Positions 53,346 through 62,438 of a DNA stretch of 64,000 nt are shown in pieces. Numbering within the stretch: the first letter of the stretch is position 1; every line of letters starts with the position of its first letter. Source of the DNA: Stigmatella aurantiaca DW4/3-1 (GTDB taxonomy: Bacteria > Myxococcota > Myxococcia > Myxococcales > Myxococcaceae); assembly GCF_000165485.1 (NCBI RefSeq), contig NC_014623.1, positions 8,822,893 to 8,886,892 on the forward strand. Direction: 5' to 3'. The notes below the pieces were generated by a model. That model did no database searches, was not told where the DNA came from, and worked only from the letters and a program-made list of their open reading frames with translations. The translations under genes were made by a program, and so were the position numbers.

Positions 53346-55171
53346 GGGCCATCCACCTTCCCACGCACGTAGTGCGCTCCCTCATGGAGCTCCGAGGGCA
53401 GGGACGCCAGGAAGCTGAACCCTGCCCCACCCAGGCGGACCACGAACTCGCCGTCCTCCAGCGGCGCCAGGAACGCGAGGTCCTGACGGGAGCGCCCCGC
53501 CAGCGGTGAAGCGATCGGCAGGTGCGTGGAGAGCGGCGTCTTCTCCCACCCCGTCACGGGCTTGGCCACGAGCTCTTCCCCGTCGGCCGCCTCCCCCAGT
53601 GCGTAGTGCACCCCGCCCAGCCGCACGAAGCCCTTTTGGAGCGAGGCCCCAAGGGCGTTCTGCACCTTCACCCGGGAGCCCTCGGACCGGACGATGAGCC
53701 GGGCCCGCGTGGGCACCACGGCCAGCTCGCCCCACTCCAGATAGGTCCGCGCCGGCAGGAAGCCCTCGGCCTTCATGCCGCCTCCAGACCAGTCCACGCC
53801 CAGCTCCCACTCCGAGGCATCATCGGATGCGAGCAGGACGCCCTGAGCGGGCACCTGAATGGGCCCGGAGGCAAGGTTGGCGTAGTAGCCCGCCACGGCC
53901 GCCGTGATGAGCCGGTCTCGCGGCCGGTCCAGCAAGGTGTAGCTGTAGCGCGCGGTGTGGGTGACGAAGCCTTCGCGCAGCACGGAGTCGGCGACAATAA
54001 GGAGGCAGGTGACCAGCGCCACCGCGGGCACCCCCAGCAGCAGCGCCACCGGCCCCCGGCGCCGTGCCAGGTAGAGGCCCCCGGGCCCCACCATCAGCGT
54101 GAAGAGAAAGATGAGCACGAGGAAACGTCCCAGGGGCGCCATGGCATTGGGCAGCATCGCGGCTTCGCTGGGCTCGCCGAGCGCCAGGCGCCGGTCATAC
54201 ATGTCCCCCTGCGTGAACTCCCTGGGCTGGATGGGCAACCCCCTCTTGGCCGAGAGCCCATTGAGCGCGGCCGAGCAGCCCGCGGCGCCCGGCGCGCAGA
54301 GGGCCACCTGGCCCAAGCCATAAGCCGTCCACGGCCCGTGGCCCTCCCCGGCGGGCAGCAAGGGCAAGCGCTGGCGGATGTCCCGGGGAGGAAGGGCGAT
54401 CATGAGCGAGCCCCCCACCGCCGCGTGGTTCTCCAGCGAGGTCCACACATCTGGGGGCAGGCTGGCCACCTCCTCCGTCACCATCACCAAGTCATAGCCC
54501 ACGTAGGCGGCCAGCTCGCGCGGGGCCTGCTGCGCCGTGAGGAAGACGGCGCCCACATGGGCGGCCTGATCCTCCTCGGCGTGAGGAAGGGCCGTGCCGT
54601 GCTCGAACCCCTGCTGGTTGCCAATCACCAGGGCCGAGAGCCCGCTGGCTTGATACAGGTACGCGCCGTTGGACTGTTGCGGCTTGAAGCCCGGACTCGT
54701 CACGCGCAGGGAGCCCGACGTCAGGGGGGCGGGAATCAACAAGGACGTGGCGAGCCGCTGCCGGGGGCCCAGCTCCACCGTGCGGGTGATGGCCGCCGAC
54801 CCGGGCCGGTACCCGCTGAACTCGATCGTCACCTGGCGAGGCACGGCATCGGAGCTCTGGAGGATGACCTCCAAGGGCGAGTACCCGCGTCGCGCCCGCA
54901 TCGTGCTGTTCCGAATCGATACGCGCAGCCACCCCAGGCCATCAAAGCTCTCCAGAGAGCCATTGAGGGCGTTGTAGGCAATGGGCACCGGCGCTTCCTC
55001 TTCGGACGTCAGCTCCGCCACCGCCTCCGTCTGCGGCGCCTCCTGCGCTGCCTCCTCGGGCGCCGTCGCTTCCACCGGGGGAGGCTCCGCGGAGGACTCC
55101 ATCACGGGGGGCGCTGCCGCCCCGGGCGCCGCCAGGAGCAGCGCGGCCAGGAAGCCGCCAAGGTTACCCAC
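53342..55171 (-). CDS. Exported membrane-anchored protein of the MoxR-ABC operon
   Basis: About 609 residues. Signal peptide (GNLGGFLAALLLAAPGAAA), an acidic Pro/Glu linker, a beta-rich extracytoplasmic region (NGSLESFDGLGWLRVSIRNSTMRARRGYSPLEVIL, QQSNGAYLYQASGLSALVIGNQQG), two adjacent helices near residues 345-410 (LGRFLVLIFLFTLMVGPGGLYL, VALLLGVPAVALVTCLLIVADSVL), and a C-terminal beta domain. No enzyme motif; the layout recalls GldG/DUF4350-type partners of ABC-2 exporters. GTG start with GAGGT five bases upstream, overlapping the MoxR stop by eight bases; a start at 55213 would put Cys-rich sequence before the signal. Confidence 0.68.
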   Translation of the reverse strand: MGNLGGFLAALLLAAPGAAAPPVMESSAEPPPVEATAPEEAAQEAPQTEAVAELTSEEEAPVPIAYNALNGSLESFDGLGWLRVSIRNSTMRARRGYSPLEVILQSSDAVPRQVTIEFSGYRPGSAAITRTVELGPRQRLATSLLIPAPLTSGSLRVTSPGFKPQQSNGAYLYQASGLSALVIGNQQGFEHGTALPHAEEDQAAHVGAVFLTAQQAPRELAAYVGYDLVMVTEEVASLPPDVWTSLENHAAVGGSLMIALPPRDIRQRLPLLPAGEGHGPWTAYGLGQVALCAPGAAGCSAALNGLSAKRGLPIQPREFTQGDMYDRRLALGEPSEAAMLPNAMAPLGRFLVLIFLFTLMVGPGGLYLARRRGPVALLLGVPAVALVTCLLIVADSVLREGFVTHTARYSYTLLDRPRDRLITAAVAGYYANLASGPIQVPAQGVLLASDDASEWELGVDWSGGGMKAEGFLPARTYLEWGELAVVPTRARLIVRSEGSRVKVQNALGASLQKGFVRLGGVHYALGEAADGEELVAKPVTGWEKTPLSTHLPIASPLAGRSRQDLAFLAPLEDGEFVVRLGGAGFSFLASLPSELHEGAHYVRGKVDGP

Positions 55172-56159
55172 GAGGCACCTCGGGCACGGCCTGGAGCAGG
55201 GCGTGGATGACATCGGTGGAGGCCACCTTCTCCAGCGAGGCCTCGTAGGCGAGCACGAGCCGGTGGTTGAAGATCGCGGGCGCGGTGGCCACCACCTCGT
55301 CGAAGCCCACGTTGGGCTTGCCGCGCATCAGTGAGAGCGCCCGGCCCGCGGCGGCGAGCGCGAGCGCGGCCCGGGGCGACGCCCCATAGCGGACCAGGCG
55401 GCGCACGGTGTCCGGGGCCTGGGGCTGGCGGGGATCCGAGGCTTCCACGAGCCGGCCGATGAAGTCCGCCACGGGCACGGGCAGGTGCACGCGATCCACG
55501 GCGGCGAAGAGCCCCGCCAGCCGCTGCGCATCGAGCAGTGGCTGCAACACGGGGGGCGCCCCGCGCACGCGGGTGGTGAGCAGGGTGGTGAGCGTCCGGG
55601 CCCCCACGGGGGGAACCTGCACCCGGAAGAGGAAACGATCGAGCTGGGCCTCGGGCAGGGGATAGGTGCCCTCCAGCTCGATGGGGTTCTGCGTGGCGAG
55701 CACGAAGAAGGGCTCGGGCAGGGGGCGCGTCTGGCCCAGCACCGTCACGCTGCGCTCCTGCATCGCCTCCAGGAGGGCCGACTGGGTTTTGGGACTGGAG
55801 CGGTTGATCTCATCGGCGAGGACGACGTTGGCGAAGAGAGGGCCCTCGCGGAAGGTGAACTCGCGGCGGCCTTCGCCCTCCAGCACGTAGGTGCCGGTGA
55901 TGTCGCCCGGCAGCAGATCCGGGGTGAACTGAATGCGGCGGAAGGGCAGGCCCAGGAGCCGCGCGAGCGCCTTGCACAGCTCGGTCTTTCCGAGCCCGGG
56001 AAGTCCCTCCAGCAGCACGTGCCCCCGCGCGAGCACCGCCACCACCACCTGCTCGACGACCGTCTCCTGATCCAGCAACACCTGGCAGAGGCCCTTCTTC
56101 AGTTGGGCTGCCACCTCCGCCGCGCCCTGCACCTCGGCGGGACTCAAGAGCTCAGACAC
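55164..56159 (-). CDS. MoxR-family AAA+ ATPase
   Basis: 331 residues. Walker A GLPGLGKT, Walker B VVLADEINRSSPKTQSALLEAMQE, sensor 1 FFVLATQNPIELEGTYPLPEAQLDRF and sensor 2 GASPRAALALAAAGRALSLMRGK. The canonical MoxR subfamily acts with DUF58 and VWA partners as a chaperone for assembly of complexes. GTG start with AGGAG five bases upstream. It is the second gene of the operon that also encodes the ABC-2 exporter, DUF58 and BatA-like proteins. Confidence 0.95.
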   Translation of the reverse strand: MSELLSPAEVQGAAEVAAQLKKGLCQVLLDQETVVEQVVVAVLARGHVLLEGLPGLGKTELCKALARLLGLPFRRIQFTPDLLPGDITGTYVLEGEGRREFTFREGPLFANVVLADEINRSSPKTQSALLEAMQERSVTVLGQTRPLPEPFFVLATQNPIELEGTYPLPEAQLDRFLFRVQVPPVGARTLTTLLTTRVRGAPPVLQPLLDAQRLAGLFAAVDRVHLPVPVADFIGRLVEASDPRQPQAPDTVRRLVRYGASPRAALALAAAGRALSLMRGKPNVGFDEVVATAPAIFNHRLVLAYEASLEKVASTDVIHALLQAVPEVPRG

Positions 56160-56177
56160 ATCGGCTCCTCTCGGTTC

Positions 56178-57575
56178 TCATGGACCACCAAAATACCGTT
56201 TCACGAGGTCGCGGTTGCGCGGCAGCAGCGGGGTGGAGGAGTGCCCTGGGGCCGCCTCTCCCTGCGCGCTCGGGCCGCGGACCGCCGGGGGCAGTGCCCC
56301 GGGGACGCCGTCCTTCGGGGGCTCCGCCGCCCTCAATCCCCACAATGCCCCTGCTTCGCCGCCCTGACCCGCGGGGAGCGGCTGGAACTTCAACCGCTCC
56401 GGATCCATCTCGGCCTCGTCCCCGAAAACGAGTGGCTGGCTCCCGCCTCCCCGCGCCACACCACTGCCCGAGCCCTCTTTGACCGACCGGCTCGCATGGC
56501 CCGATTGTCCCGCCTGGCCTTTCTGCCCCTCGCCTTCGCCCTCGCCTTCGCCCTCTTTCCCCGGCGTCCCCGCGCTTTTGCCAGACGTGCCTGACCGCCG
56601 CTGCCCCGGGCCCTGCCCCGGCTGGTTCGCGTTCCCCTGCCCGAAGCGCTCCGCCAACTGGCCCTGCCGCCGCTCCAGCGTCTTGCGGAGATCCGAGATC
56701 TGATCGAGCGGGCCCGCCGCCTGGGCCGAGGCGCGCGCCTGGGCGTCCTGGGCACCCTCCCCGCCCTGTTCCCCTTCTCCCCCGAGGCCCATCAACGCCC
56801 GCTCCAACTGCTCGCGCTCCAGGGACGCGCCTTCCGCGCTTCCAGCGGCCGTGAGCGCCTCTTCCAGCTCCCGGGCAGCCTCGGCGGCACCGGCCAGTTC
56901 CGCGGCCGCCTCGGCAGCCCGCTCGGCCAGCCGCTTCTCCACGCCGTCCACGGCTTCCCAGTCCGTGGAGTCGAAGCGGCCCTCCGCCGCCTCTTCGGCC
57001 AGCCTGCGCAGCTCTTCCTCCATGGGGGCCCCCAGGGGCTCCTCCCGAGCAAGCGCCTCGGCCTTCGCCTGAACGGCCGCCACCATGGAGCTGGCCGCCG
57101 CGTTGCGCGGGCGCACGGTGGGCGGAGGCAGGGGCAGCAGGAGGCCCGCGGCCAGAAAGAGCACGGCACCGGCGAGGGCCCCCGCGGGGAGGTGCCAACG
57201 CAACTGGGGAGGCCTCACGGCCTGTGCGAACTGATTGACCGACAGCTCCCACTCGCCCGCGGGCCGCTCCAGACAGGTGAGCAGCAACCCACCGGCGTTG
57301 GCCGAGCGATCCGCGAGCACCGCCGCATGCTGGATGGAGACGCTCCGGCCCCGCGCCCGGAGCCACCACCCCACCAGCCCCGCGACGAGAAACACCGGCA
57401 GCACCCAGAGCGCCCCACCGCGCATCAGCAGGCGAGCGGCAACACAGGCGGTGGCGGCGGCCCACACGGGCACGATGCCCGCCTCTGCCCAGGCCACCCC
57501 ATTGAGACGCCGCTGCACGCGCCGCACGGGAGCAAGCACGAGAGCCTGAAAGCGACGTTCCGCACTGGAGGCCAT
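56178..57575 (-). CDS. Membrane coiled-coil protein, first gene of the MoxR operon
   Basis: 465 residues. Two N-terminal membrane helices (GIVPVWAAATACVAARLLM, WVLPVFLVAGLVGWWL), a short domain SIQHAAVLADRSANAGGLLLTCLE, a third helix (LAGAVLFLAAGLLLPL), then long Ala/Glu helical coiled coil (about 180-310) and a Gly/Gln/Glu low-complexity region (about 310-400). The tail ends LLPRNRDLVKRYFGG. The function is unknown; position and the final RDLVKRYF motif recall proteins that precede MoxR in similar operons. ATG with GGAG three bases upstream. Diverges from exbB over 200 bases. Confidence 0.68.
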   Translation of the reverse strand: MASSAERRFQALVLAPVRRVQRRLNGVAWAEAGIVPVWAAATACVAARLLMRGGALWVLPVFLVAGLVGWWLRARGRSVSIQHAAVLADRSANAGGLLLTCLERPAGEWELSVNQFAQAVRPPQLRWHLPAGALAGAVLFLAAGLLLPLPPPTVRPRNAAASSMVAAVQAKAEALAREEPLGAPMEEELRRLAEEAAEGRFDSTDWEAVDGVEKRLAERAAEAAAELAGAAEAARELEEALTAAGSAEGASLEREQLERALMGLGGEGEQGGEGAQDAQARASAQAAGPLDQISDLRKTLERRQGQLAERFGQGNANQPGQGPGQRRSGTSGKSAGTPGKEGEGEGEGEGQKGQAGQSGHASRSVKEGSGSGVARGGGSQPLVFGDEAEMDPERLKFQPLPAGQGGEAGALWGLRAAEPPKDGVPGALPPAVRGPSAQGEAAPGHSSTPLLPRNRDLVKRYFGGP

Positions 57576-57717
57576 GATCTCCAGGAAGTGTCCGTCACCC
57601 GGCCCTCCTGCCACAAGCCTTCCGGTCACCCCGCGGGAATAGAACTCAGGGGCAGGTGCTCCCGGAATCCCCGCCCTCCCACTGCCCGAGGAACCAGACG
57701 CCAGTACAGCGATTCAT

Positions 57718-57723
57718 TTGACT
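57718..57723 (+). promoter_or_regulatory. Possible -35 element of the exbB-exbD-tonB operon
   Basis: TTGACT lies 53 bases before the exbB start, at the edge of a locally AT-richer stretch. No good -10 hexamer is seen 17 bases downstream (ATGGAT), so this is a weak call. Confidence 0.2.
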
Positions 57724-57775
57724 TTTCACCCCGGAAACGAATGGATGCAATGCGTCTTTCCACCTTGGGAGCTCC

Positions 57776-58477
57776 ATGTTGTCCATGTTCCTTTTCGCCC
57801 AGCTCGCCCCACCGGAACAGGTGGGATGGCTCAGCAGAAAGCTGTTGGGCGTCACGCTCACCAGCGCCGAGTGGGTGCTCTGGCTCCTGGTCATCCTGTC
57901 CGTGCTCTCCCTCGCCCTCATGCTCGAGCGCGCCGTCTACTTCAGCACCCACCGGCTGCCAGACTCGGAGGCGCTGGCGGTGAAGCTGGCCCGGGGCGAG
58001 TTCGAGGCGGTGCGCGCGGCCATCCAGGGCCGCAAGGGCATGGAGGCGGCCGTCATCCGCGAGGGGCTGGCCTCCTCCGCCCAGGGCGCCGACACCGTCG
58101 AGGAGGTGATTGCCTCCACCGTCGCCCGCGAGCGCCCCCAGTACGAGCGGTACCTGTCGTTCCTGGGCACGCTGGGCAACAACGCGCCCTTCATCGGGCT
58201 GTTCGGCACGGTGCTCGGCATCATCAAGGCGTTTCATGATCTCGGCACCGCCAGCGTGAAGGGCGCCGCCATCCAGGAGACGGTGATGGCGGGCATCTCC
58301 GAGGCGCTCGTGGCCACGGCGGTGGGCCTGGCCGTCGCCATCCCCGCCGTGGTGGCCTTCAACGTCTTCAACCGCCAGCTCAAGACGCTCACCAGCCGCA
58401 CCAACGCCCTGGGCCATGCCCTGGTCGCCAGCCTGCGCGCCGAGCGCCCCAAGGCCTCCACGGGAGAGGGGCTCTAG
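57776..58477 (+). CDS. exbB: ExbB/TolQ/MotA-type proton channel subunit
   Basis: 233 residues. Three membrane helices (AEWVLWLLVILSVLSLALML; NNAPFIGLFGTVLGIIKAF with the family GLFGTVLG motif; EALVATAVGLAVAIPAVVAFNVF) and a cytoplasmic helical loop. With ExbD it uses proton-motive force to drive TonB. The order exbB-exbD-tonB supports an outer-membrane uptake motor rather than TolQ or the gliding AglR type, but paralogues are similar. ATG with GGGAG four bases upstream. Confidence 0.9.
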   Translation: MLSMFLFAQLAPPEQVGWLSRKLLGVTLTSAEWVLWLLVILSVLSLALMLERAVYFSTHRLPDSEALAVKLARGEFEAVRAAIQGRKGMEAAVIREGLASSAQGADTVEEVIASTVARERPQYERYLSFLGTLGNNAPFIGLFGTVLGIIKAFHDLGTASVKGAAIQETVMAGISEALVATAVGLAVAIPAVVAFNVFNRQLKTLTSRTNALGHALVASLRAERPKASTGEGL

Positions 58478-58480
58478 GCC

Positions 58481-58921
58481 ATGGCGGGCGGCGCGCAGGA
58501 CAATGACGAGGAGATCACCGGCATCAACGTCACGCCGCTGGTGGACGTGGTGCTGGTGCTGCTCATCATCTTCATGGTGACGGCCAACTTCATCGTGCGC
58601 GAGACGGTGGAGGTGGACCTGCCCCGGGCCGCCAACGGCGGCGAGACGGTGCAGGGGCTGGTCAACGTGGTGCTCGACAAGGACGGGAAGCTCTTCTTCG
58701 ACGGCTTGGAGCTGTCCGAGGCGGAGCTGTCGCGCAAGGTGACCGAGGCGGTGGCCAAGGACAAGGACACCCGGGCCATCATCAGCGCGGATCAGTCCAT
58801 CCCCTACGGCCAGGTGATGCGGCTCATCGACGTGGTGAAGGGCCAGGGCATCGCCAAGTTCGCCCTCAACATCCAGAAGGACGCAGCGCCTGTGCCCAAG
58901 GCCGCGCCCTCGGCGCCCTGA
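58481..58921 (+). CDS. exbD: ExbD/TolR-type proton channel subunit
   Basis: 146 residues. One helix with the essential proton-carrying Asp in INVTPLVDVVLVLLIIFMVTANFI, then a periplasmic domain (VEVDLPRAANGG, VVLDKDGKLFFDGLELSEAEL, SADQSIPYGQVMRLIDVVKGQGIAKFAL). Completes the motor with ExbB; only three bases separate the genes. Confidence 0.93.
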   Translation: MAGGAQDNDEEITGINVTPLVDVVLVLLIIFMVTANFIVRETVEVDLPRAANGGETVQGLVNVVLDKDGKLFFDGLELSEAELSRKVTEAVAKDKDTRAIISADQSIPYGQVMRLIDVVKGQGIAKFALNIQKDAAPVPKAAPSAP

Positions 58922-58937
58922 GCCAGGAAGTCTCCCC

Positions 58938-59735
58938 ATGAGCCAGGTGGCCCTCGACAGTCCTCTTCCGCCCCGGCGCTCCTCGCACTGGGCGATGGTG
59001 TTCGTGCTCGTCTCGGTGGCGCTGCACGGGTTGGGGCTGGTGCTGCTCAGCCGCCTGAAGGAGCGCCCGCCCCCCGCCCTGACCAAGCCGGTGGAGCTGG
59101 TGATGGTGGAGGTGGAGAAGCCGCCGCCGCCTCCTCCTGAGCCGCCCAAGGAAGAGCCGCCTCCGCCGCCCCCGCCTCCGAAGGTGAAGGCGCCCCCCAA
59201 GCCACCCGCGGTGAAGATGGCCGAGTTGGAGAAGCCACCGCCGCCGCCCCCCGAGCAGGCGCCGCCCCCGCCCAACGAGCCGCCCCCCGAGACGCCTCCC
59301 AAGCCGGTGCCCCTCGTGGTGGGCATCTCCATGTCCTCCACCACCAGCGCTGGAGGCTTTGCCGCCCCCGTGGGCAACACCGCCTACGGCAAGGCCGACG
59401 GCAAGGCGACGGCGCCGCAGGAGGTGAAGGCCTACTCGGCCCCCAAGTACACCCCCATCTACCAGGTGGACTCCGAGCCCCGGGTGCTCTCCGAGGTGAA
59501 GATCCCCTACCCGGACGAGGCCCGGCGCGCCGGCATCGAGGGCACGGTGACGCTCTCCATCACCGTGGACCTGGAGGGAAAGGTCGTCAGCGTCAAGGTC
59601 ATCTCCGGTCCAGGCTACGGGCTCAACGAGGCGGCGCGGGATGCCATCCGGCGCTTCCGCTTCAAGCCCGCCGTCAAGGGAGGCGAGGCCGTCTCCACCG
59701 AGATGAAGTACGCCTATACCTTCCTGCTGGACTAA
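58938..59735 (+). CDS. tonB: TonB energy-transducing protein
   Basis: 265 residues. N-terminal helix (HWAMVFVLVSVALHGLGLVLLSRL), a long Pro/Lys/Glu region (many PPPP and EKPPPPPPE units), then the TonB C-terminal fold (LSEVKIPYPDEARRAGIEGTVTLSITVDLEGKVVSVKVISGPGYGLNEAARDAIRRFRFKPA). Passes energy to outer-membrane receptors. Its TAA stop overlaps the stop of the convergent MarR gene. Confidence 0.93.
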   Translation: MSQVALDSPLPPRRSSHWAMVFVLVSVALHGLGLVLLSRLKERPPPALTKPVELVMVEVEKPPPPPPEPPKEEPPPPPPPPKVKAPPKPPAVKMAELEKPPPPPPEQAPPPPNEPPPETPPKPVPLVVGISMSSTTSAGGFAAPVGNTAYGKADGKATAPQEVKAYSAPKYTPIYQVDSEPRVLSEVKIPYPDEARRAGIEGTVTLSITVDLEGKVVSVKVISGPGYGLNEAARDAIRRFRFKPAVKGGEAVSTEMKYAYTFLLD

Positions 59736-60247
59736 CCCTCGCGCGCCCCTGGGAAGGAGGCATCTCCCCGGGCGCTCCGGCCCTGGGGCTTCTGCGCCGC
59801 CAGCCGCTCCATCGCCTGCGAGAGGATGTCCCTCAACGAGCGCTTCTCCTGGGACGTGAGGGCCACGATGACCTCGGGGGGCTCCAGCATGCGCTCCTGG
59901 AGCCGCTGCCTCAGCGCCCGGCCCGCCTCCGTCAGACACAACAGCTTCACCCGCCGGTCATGCTCGGCGCTGCGGCGCTCCATCAACCCCCGCCCCTCCA
60001 GGCGATCCACCAGGCCCGTCACGTTGGACGCATCACACGACAGGTAGTCGGCCAACGCGCTCATGGGCTGGGGCCCACACCCCAACATGCGCAGCACGTG
60101 CGCCTGCACGGGCGACAGCTCGAACTCCGCCGCCAACGCCGGGAAGTGACGCATCTGCTCCTGGATGAGTTCGAACAGGGGGGCCCACGCCTCACGCGCC
60201 AGCCGCTCTTCGGACGAGGCTGGGGACTTCTTTTGCTCACCTGCCAT
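59732..60247 (-). CDS. MarR-family regulator
   Basis: 171 residues. Winged helix-turn-helix with LSPVQAHVLRMLGCGPQPMSALADYLSCDASNVTGLVDRLEGRGLMERR, SAEHDRRVKLLCLTEAG, typical of MarR. Senses small aromatic or oxidising compounds in relatives; ligand unknown. Start at ATG 60247, with GAAGGG nine bases upstream; ATG 60256 is close. Diverges from the DUF547 gene and converges on tonB. Confidence 0.9.
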   Translation of the reverse strand: MAGEQKKSPASSEERLAREAWAPLFELIQEQMRHFPALAAEFELSPVQAHVLRMLGCGPQPMSALADYLSCDASNVTGLVDRLEGRGLMERRSAEHDRRVKLLCLTEAGRALRQRLQERMLEPPEVIVALTSQEKRSLRDILSQAMERLAAQKPQGRSARGDASFPGAREG

Positions 60248-60415
60248 GCTGCTCATCCCTTCATCGTAATTCACTCGTAGCACATGGACAATTGAGTTCC
60301 TCAACCATTGAGGCCCCCGAAGAATGCGCCCCGAGACGCCGGACGCCGCCTTCTCCGGAGCGCATGCCTGAAGGGTGAGACGGCTTTTCGGGCCCGGCCC
60401 TACACTGCGCGTCCC

Positions 60416-61309
60416 GTGGCCGCCCTCGCTCTCCACCGCCACCGCCGGTGGCTGCTCTTCGTCCTCTTCTTCTTGGTGCCCGTGCTCTCGGCCACGGGGG
60501 GACTGTACGTGTACGGACTGCTTCCCGCGCCCGTGCCCCGCCCGGAGGCCCCCTTCGGTTATGCCGGCTACGCACGGGCGCTGCGGCACGTGAAGCCCGA
60601 CGGGGACGTGGACATCTCCGCCCTGGGCCGGCAGCGCGCGGAGCTGGATGCCTTCGTCCGCTCGCTCGCCTCCTTCTCGCCCCACTCCCACCCGGAGCTC
60701 TTCGCCGAGGCCGAGGAGGCACTGGCCTACTGGCTCAATGCCCATACCGCGCTGCTGCTCCAGGCGGTGGTGGATGGCTACCCCGCGCTGGAGAGCGTGA
60801 AGGGCCCCTGCGCCGGGAGCTTCTTCTGGAGCCGCTCCTGGCCGGTGGGCGGCCAGCGGCTGACGCTGTGGGCGCTGGAGCACCGCATCCTCTTGCGGGA
60901 GTTCGCCGATCCGCGCATCCACCTGGCCCTCTTCCGGGGCACGCGGGGCGGCCCCGCGCTGGAGGGCGTGCCCTTCGAGCCGGACTTCCTCGACGCGCAG
61001 CTCAACGACGCCACCCGCCGCTTCATGGGCGACAAGCGCCACGTGCGGCTGGAGGGCACCACCGTCCACCTGGCCCAGGTCTTCAAGACCCGCCAGGAGG
61101 ACTTCCTCGCCGCCCTGCCCGCGGGCCGCAGCGGCAACGTGCTCCAGTTCGTCTGGGCCTTCCTGCCGGACACGTGCACCGAGCGCTATGGCTGCGACAC
61201 CCGGAGTGATTTGGACCGCGCCTGCGGGCCCGCCCTGGATCGCTGCCAGGTGGCCTATCTCCCCGAGGACGAGACGCTGCCGGATGCGGCCGTTCCCCCG
61301 CCGCGGTGA
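60416..61309 (+). CDS. DUF547 protein with N-terminal membrane anchor
   Basis: About 297 residues. A membrane helix (WLLFVLFFLVPVLSATGGLYVYG) is followed by the DUF547 domain: RALRHVKPDGDVDISALGRQRAEL, EALAYWLNAHTALLLQAVVDGYPAL, LTLWALEHRILLREFADPRIHLALF, LDAQLNDATRRFMGDKRHVRLEG and VFKTRQEDFLA. DUF547 function is unknown; some members are plant or bacterial envelope proteins. GTG start chosen because it just precedes the helix; it lacks a clear ribosome site. Diverges from the MarR gene over 168 bases. Confidence 0.78.
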   Translation: MAALALHRHRRWLLFVLFFLVPVLSATGGLYVYGLLPAPVPRPEAPFGYAGYARALRHVKPDGDVDISALGRQRAELDAFVRSLASFSPHSHPELFAEAEEALAYWLNAHTALLLQAVVDGYPALESVKGPCAGSFFWSRSWPVGGQRLTLWALEHRILLREFADPRIHLALFRGTRGGPALEGVPFEPDFLDAQLNDATRRFMGDKRHVRLEGTTVHLAQVFKTRQEDFLAALPAGRSGNVLQFVWAFLPDTCTERYGCDTRSDLDRACGPALDRCQVAYLPEDETLPDAAVPPPR

Positions 61310-61321
61310 GCCCGGCGCGCC

Positions 61322-62404
61322 TCAGCGGTTCGAGATGGACACCCAGCGGCGCTCCGAGTGAGAGCGCCGCACGGCATCCAGCACGCGCATGTTGCGCCAC
61401 CCATCCTCGAACGTGGCCGCGCCGGGGAGGGCCCGGGCCCCACTGCCCAGCGTCCCCGTGAGCGCCCGGGCATAGTGCAGGAACCCCCGGGCCCACTCGT
61501 TGTCCGGCATGCCCTCCGGCAAGGACTCGGGCGCGGGCAGCGCCACCGGCGCCCATTGCCGGCTGCCCACCGGGGAGTGCCACAATGTCTCCCCCACCAC
61601 GCGCAGCCCGCCCTTCGAGCCGTACACCTCCATCCCGTGCAGCGGCTCTCCGGGCTCCACCGACGAGAGGCTCACCGCCGCGGTGAGCTCCCCGCCAAAG
61701 CCCATCAGGGCCTGGATCTCATCATCGGAGGTGACGACCCGGGACTCCCGGGTGTGCTCATCCAGCCGGGTGGTGACGTGTGTGGACATCATCCCCATCA
61801 CCTCCAGCGGCTCGCGCCCCAGCACGAAGCGCAGCGAGTCCACCGCGTGCGAGCCGATGGCCCCCAGCAACCCTCCGCCCCGCGACATGTCCGACCACCA
61901 GTCCCAGGCCCGCTCGGGGCCCGCCCGGTTGTCGCTCCGGTAGTACACACGGGCGTGGTACAGCGTGCCGAGCTCCCCGGACTGGACGAGCTCCCGCATC
62001 CGCTGGCGCGACGGCAGGAAGCGCAGCTCATGGTCCAGCAGCGCCAGCGTCCCGCGCTGCTCGGCCGCCAGCCACATGATTTCCGCCTCCGCCGCATCCA
62101 GCGACGTGGGCTTCTCGCACAGCACCGCCTTGCCCGCCTGCAACGCCGCCAGGGCCATGGCGTGGTGCAAGTGCGGCGGCGTCACGATGCTGACGAGGTC
62201 CACCTGGGGGTTGTCCACCACCTCGCGCCAGTCCCCCGCGCCGTGGGGAATGCCCAGGTCGCGCGCCACTGTCTCCGCGCGCTCGACCCGGGAACTGGCG
62301 ATGGACACCACCTCCACCCCGGGACACGCCTGAAAGGCGGGAACCTGGGTGGAGCGAGCAAAGCCCGTGCCGATGATACCGACCCGAATGCGCTTTGCCG
62401 TCAT
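61322..62404 (-). CDS. Gfo/Idh/MocA-family oxidoreductase
   Basis: 360 residues. NAD(P)-binding Rossmann motif VGIIGTGFARS at the start, the EKP motif (LCEKPTSLDAAEA) that holds the catalytic lysine, and the DxxxH-like loop HAVDSLRFVLGR in the substrate domain. The family oxidises or reduces sugars, inositol or their phosphates. It follows the sugar ABC permease gene by 34 bases, so it probably acts on the imported sugar. ATG with GGAG five bases upstream. Confidence 0.9.
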   Translation of the reverse strand: MTAKRIRVGIIGTGFARSTQVPAFQACPGVEVVSIASSRVERAETVARDLGIPHGAGDWREVVDNPQVDLVSIVTPPHLHHAMALAALQAGKAVLCEKPTSLDAAEAEIMWLAAEQRGTLALLDHELRFLPSRQRMRELVQSGELGTLYHARVYYRSDNRAGPERAWDWWSDMSRGGGLLGAIGSHAVDSLRFVLGREPLEVMGMMSTHVTTRLDEHTRESRVVTSDDEIQALMGFGGELTAAVSLSSVEPGEPLHGMEVYGSKGGLRVVGETLWHSPVGSRQWAPVALPAPESLPEGMPDNEWARGFLHYARALTGTLGSGARALPGAATFEDGWRNMRVLDAVRRSHSERRWVSISNR

Positions 62405-62438
62405 GATGTCTCCATGCCCCGTGTAGGGGCTTCTCCGC

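Noticed and set aside
57776-59735. ExbB-ExbD-TonB as a gliding-motor (AglRQS-type) cluster
   Set aside because: The third gene has a clear TonB C-terminal domain and Pro-rich spacer, so a TonB uptake motor is the simpler reading.
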